Positions 6,701 to 8,642 of a DNA stretch of 8,642 bases are shown here, in pieces (positions within the stretch are counted from its first letter, which is position 1; the number at the start of each line of letters is the position of its first letter). A program made the translations under genes and the position numbers. The stretch is from Extensimonas sp963708545 (GTDB taxonomy: Bacteria; Pseudomonadota; Gammaproteobacteria; Burkholderiales; Burkholderiaceae_C), in assembly GCA_963708545.1 (NCBI GenBank), contig CAVPUD010000028.1:1-8642 (forward strand). The letters are read 5' to 3'. A model generated the notes under the pieces. That model was not told the origin of the DNA. It ran no database searches and worked only from the letters and a program-made list of their open reading frames with translations.

Positions 6701-7566
6701 CGGCGCAGGCGCAGAGCATGGACGAAGGCATGGGTGTGGGCGTGCAAGTCCTCGTCACCCGCCCTGCTCCTGAAGCCGCGCGCTGGGTGCAGCAGCTTGG
6801 CGCGCGGGGCATCAGCGCCGCCGCCCTGCCCCTGATCGACATCGCCCCCTGCGCGGACGCCGCGAGTCAGGCCGCCTTGCAACAGGCGCGCGCGCAGCTC
6901 GCGCACTACCAGGCAGTGATGTTCGTGAGCGTGCCCGCCGTGCGCCATTTTTTGATGCCAAATGAGGCTCTAGCGCCCGATGTATCGGCGCTGGAAGCTA
7001 TGCAAACAAGAGCATGGGCGCCCGGCCCCGGCACGGCGCGCGCGCTGCTGCAGGCGGGCTGGCCCGCGGCGCGGCTGGACAGCCCGCCCACCGAAGCCGC
7101 GCAGTTTGATTCCGAAGCGCTGTGGCAGCGCGTGGCGTCGCAGGTACGGCCGGGCGCGCGCGTGCTCATCGTGCGCGGGCGCGAGGCTGGCAGTGCCGGC
7201 GCGGACGCGGGGCGCAAAGGCCAGGGCCGCGACTGGCTCGCACAGCAGGTCGAAGCGGCGGGCGGCAGCGTCGAAACCGTGGTCGCCTACGAGCGTGCCG
7301 CGCCCCATTGGGGCCCCGAGCAGTTGCGCCGCGCACACGCGGCCGTAGCGGCACGCAGCTGGTGGCTGCTCAGCAGTTCCGAGGCCGTGCGCCACCTGCA
7401 CGCGGCCCTGCCAGACCTGCCGCTCGCAGAGGCGCGCGCAATCGCCACGCACCCGCGCATCGCCGCCACCGCGCGCGCCGCCGGCTTCGGGCTGGTGCGC
7501 GATTGCCGCCCAACGGTAGCAGACGTGGCGGCCGTGCTGGGAGCCTCGATAGAATCGGCTCCATGA
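6697..7566 (+). CDS. hemD: Uroporphyrinogen-III synthase
   Basis: HemD closes hydroxymethylbilane while inverting ring D, giving uroporphyrinogen III. The protein has 289 residues. The family is poorly conserved, but the expected landmarks are present: VLVTRPAPEAARWVQQL near the N-terminus, LPLIDIAP, AVMFVSVPAVRHF, AWAPGPGTARALLQAGW, PPTEAAQFDSEALW, VLIVRGREAG, VVAYERAAP, WWLLSSSEAVRHL and ATHPRIAATARAAGF. Its position between hemC and hemX supports the call. The ATG at 6697 overlaps the hemC stop; in-frame ATGs at 6718 and 6730 would shorten the product by 7 or 11 residues and cannot be excluded, since VLVTRP lies just after them. Residues ~84-106 are encoded by an AT-richer stretch that looks like an interspersed repeat (see 6947-7013). 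The gene ends in an ATGA overlap with hemX. Confidence 0.93.
   Translation: MTAQAQSMDEGMGVGVQVLVTRPAPEAARWVQQLGARGISAAALPLIDIAPCADAASQAALQQARAQLAHYQAVMFVSVPAVRHFLMPNEALAPDVSALEAMQTRAWAPGPGTARALLQAGWPAARLDSPPTEAAQFDSEALWQRVASQVRPGARVLIVRGREAGSAGADAGRKGQGRDWLAQQVEAAGGSVETVVAYERAAPHWGPEQLRRAHAAVAARSWWLLSSSEAVRHLHAALPDLPLAEARAIATHPRIAATARAAGFGLVRDCRPTVADVAAVLGASIESAP
6947..7013. repeat. Comamonadaceae-type interspersed palindromic repeat inside hemD
   Basis: This stretch is clearly richer in A and T than the surrounding gene. It has the plan of a short repeat that I recall as common between genes in Comamonadaceae: a T-run and TTTGATGCC, then GGCTCTAGCGC, a short spacer, and GCGCTGGAAGCTAT. The core is a hairpin, AGCGCCCGAT (6972-6981) against ATCGGCGCT (6984-6992), with one bulged base. 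It keeps the hemD frame open and encodes a loop-like segment, LMPNEALAPDVSALEAMQTR. The repeat family is from memory, not a search. Confidence 0.55.
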
Positions 7567-8642
7567 GCTCCGTGCCCGATTCCGGTCATTCCAGCGGCCC
7601 CCCTGCCGCGGCCGCCGCGCCTGCCGATCTTGGCGCCACCGCGCCACCCGCTGCCGCACCCGCTACGGCGGCGCCTGCACAGCAGCCCTTCCAGCCCCCG
7701 CCATCCCCTCTTCATCCGCCCGCACCACCGGCGCCATCGCCCGCGCCGCAATCGCCGTGGACGGCCCAGCCCGCGCACGCCCCGGCCCCGGCCACCCCCC
7801 GCTCCGGGCTGCAGGCCTATCTGCTGGTCGCAGCCGCGGCCCTGGCCGTCGCCGCCCTGGTCAGCAGTGTGCTGCTGTGGCAAAAGCTCGGCGGCATCCA
7901 GGAACAGCTGGCACGCCAGTCGGCCGATTCGAGCACCCAGGCGGTCGAAGCCCGTACCCTTGCGCGCCAGGCCGAAGAACTGGCGCGCGACGCCAGCACG
8001 CGCCTGAGCGTGCTCGAAGCCCGCGTGAACGAATCGGCGCTGCAGCGCAGCCAGCTCGAGGAACTCATGCAAAGCCTGTCGCGTTCGCGCGACGAAAACC
8101 TGGTGGTCGATATAGACGCCGCCATTCGCCTCGCCCAGCAGCAAGCGCAGCTCACCGGCAGCCTGGAGCCGCTCGTGGCCGCGCTCAAAAGCGCCCAGCA
8201 GCGCATAGAGCGCGCCGCCCAGCCGCGGCTGGCGCCGGTCCAGCGCGCCATCACACGCGATCTGGACCGGCTCGCGCGCGCCAACGTCACCGACACCGCG
8301 GGCCTGTTCGCACGCCTCGACGAACTCGTGCGCTTGGTGGATGACCTGCCCGTGCACAACGAAGTCGCCCGGGCTGAGGGCACGCGCCGCCTGACACACA
8401 CGGGGCAGGCCGCAAAGCCAGCGGACGCGGGCGAGCCGTCCTGGTGGTACACAGGCTTGCAAAATCTGTGGCAAGCCGTGCGCGACGAAACCCGCCTGCT
8501 CGTGCGCGTGCGCCGCATAGACCAGCCCGAAGCCATGCTGCTCGCGCCCGACCAGGCGTTTTTCCTGCGCGAAAACCTCAAGCTCAAGCTGCTGAACGCG
8601 CGCCTGGGCCTGTTCGCGCGCCAGTACGATGCGGCGCGCGCC
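7563..8642 (+). CDS. hemX: HemX family membrane protein, C-terminus beyond window
   Basis: HemX proteins are inner-membrane proteins encoded behind hemD in many beta- and gammaproteobacteria. They were long labelled uroporphyrinogen-III methyltransferase, but lack a recognisable methyltransferase domain, and their exact role in haem synthesis is unsettled. The 360 codons seen here give a Pro/Ala-rich N-terminal part (residues 1-82, probably cytoplasmic and disordered), one membrane helix LQAYLLVAAAALAVAALVSS (from residue 83), then a long helical, coiled-coil-like region (LARQAEELARDASTRLSVLE, LQRSQLEELMQSLS). After it come typical HemX sequences such as VVDIDAAIRLAQQQAQLTG, IERAAQPRLAPVQRAI, WWYTGLQNLWQAVRDE and FFLRENLKLKLLNARLGLFA. 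ATG at 7563 overlaps the hemD stop by ATGA, so translation is probably coupled. The frame is open at the window edge. HemY would be expected next in this gene order. Confidence 0.92.
   Translation, partial: MSSVPDSGHSSGPPAAAAAPADLGATAPPAAAPATAAPAQQPFQPPPSPLHPPAPPAPSPAPQSPWTAQPAHAPAPATPRSGLQAYLLVAAAALAVAALVSSVLLWQKLGGIQEQLARQSADSSTQAVEARTLARQAEELARDASTRLSVLEARVNESALQRSQLEELMQSLSRSRDENLVVDIDAAIRLAQQQAQLTGSLEPLVAALKSAQQRIERAAQPRLAPVQRAITRDLDRLARANVTDTAGLFARLDELVRLVDDLPVHNEVARAEGTRRLTHTGQAAKPADAGEPSWWYTGLQNLWQAVRDETRLLVRVRRIDQPEAMLLAPDQAFFLRENLKLKLLNARLGLFARQYDAARA

Noticed and set aside
7287..8474. Minus-strand 395-codon frame opposite hemD and hemX
   Set aside because: It is antisense to two recognised genes, and its Arg/Gly-rich low-complexity product has no recognisable domain.

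Overview
The bulk of this window (about 1,228 to the end) looks like chromosomal DNA of a high-GC betaproteobacterium, most likely Comamonadaceae/Burkholderiales. It carries a YeiH-type transporter, phosphoenolpyruvate carboxylase (ppc) and, divergent from ppc, the haem genes hemC-hemD-hemX. Taxonomy is judged from remembered protein families and gene order, not from a search.

The first ~1.2 kb does not belong with the rest. Positions ~46-483 (+) hold an internal piece of an actinobacterial-type RNA polymerase beta subunit gene (rpoB). Positions 544-~1227 (-) hold the C-terminal three quarters of an alphaproteobacterial-type phosphoribulokinase (prk/cbbP), apparently followed by the first codons of the next Calvin-cycle gene. 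At ~1228 the sequence changes again, inside the N-terminal part of yeiH. Three lineages are joined inside coding sequence, with no transposase, att site or repeat at the joins. The simplest reading is a chimeric contig or clone end, not a natural locus. Long open frames that cross these joins are artificial fusions.

Layout: 1-45 unassigned; 46-483 rpoB fragment; 484-547 start of a gene after prk; 544-1227 prk fragment; 1228-2268 yeiH lacking its N-terminus; 2269-2787 repeat-rich intergenic region with a 77-bp inverted-repeat unit and a 178-bp MITE-like palindromic element abutting the ppc stop; 2788-5598 ppc (-); 5599-5728 divergent intergenic region; 5729-6700 hemC; 6697-7566 hemD; 7563-8642 hemX, running off the window.

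How the genes work together: HemC and HemD act in sequence to make uroporphyrinogen III from porphobilinogen, and HemX is the membrane protein usually encoded with them. The three frames overlap by ATGA, so they are very likely one translationally coupled operon. Ppc supplies oxaloacetate to the TCA cycle. I see no evidence for a new defence, mobile or biosynthetic system. The points of real interest are the chimeric end, the element at the ppc stop codon, and a family-specific repeat that appears to have been absorbed into the hemD reading frame.
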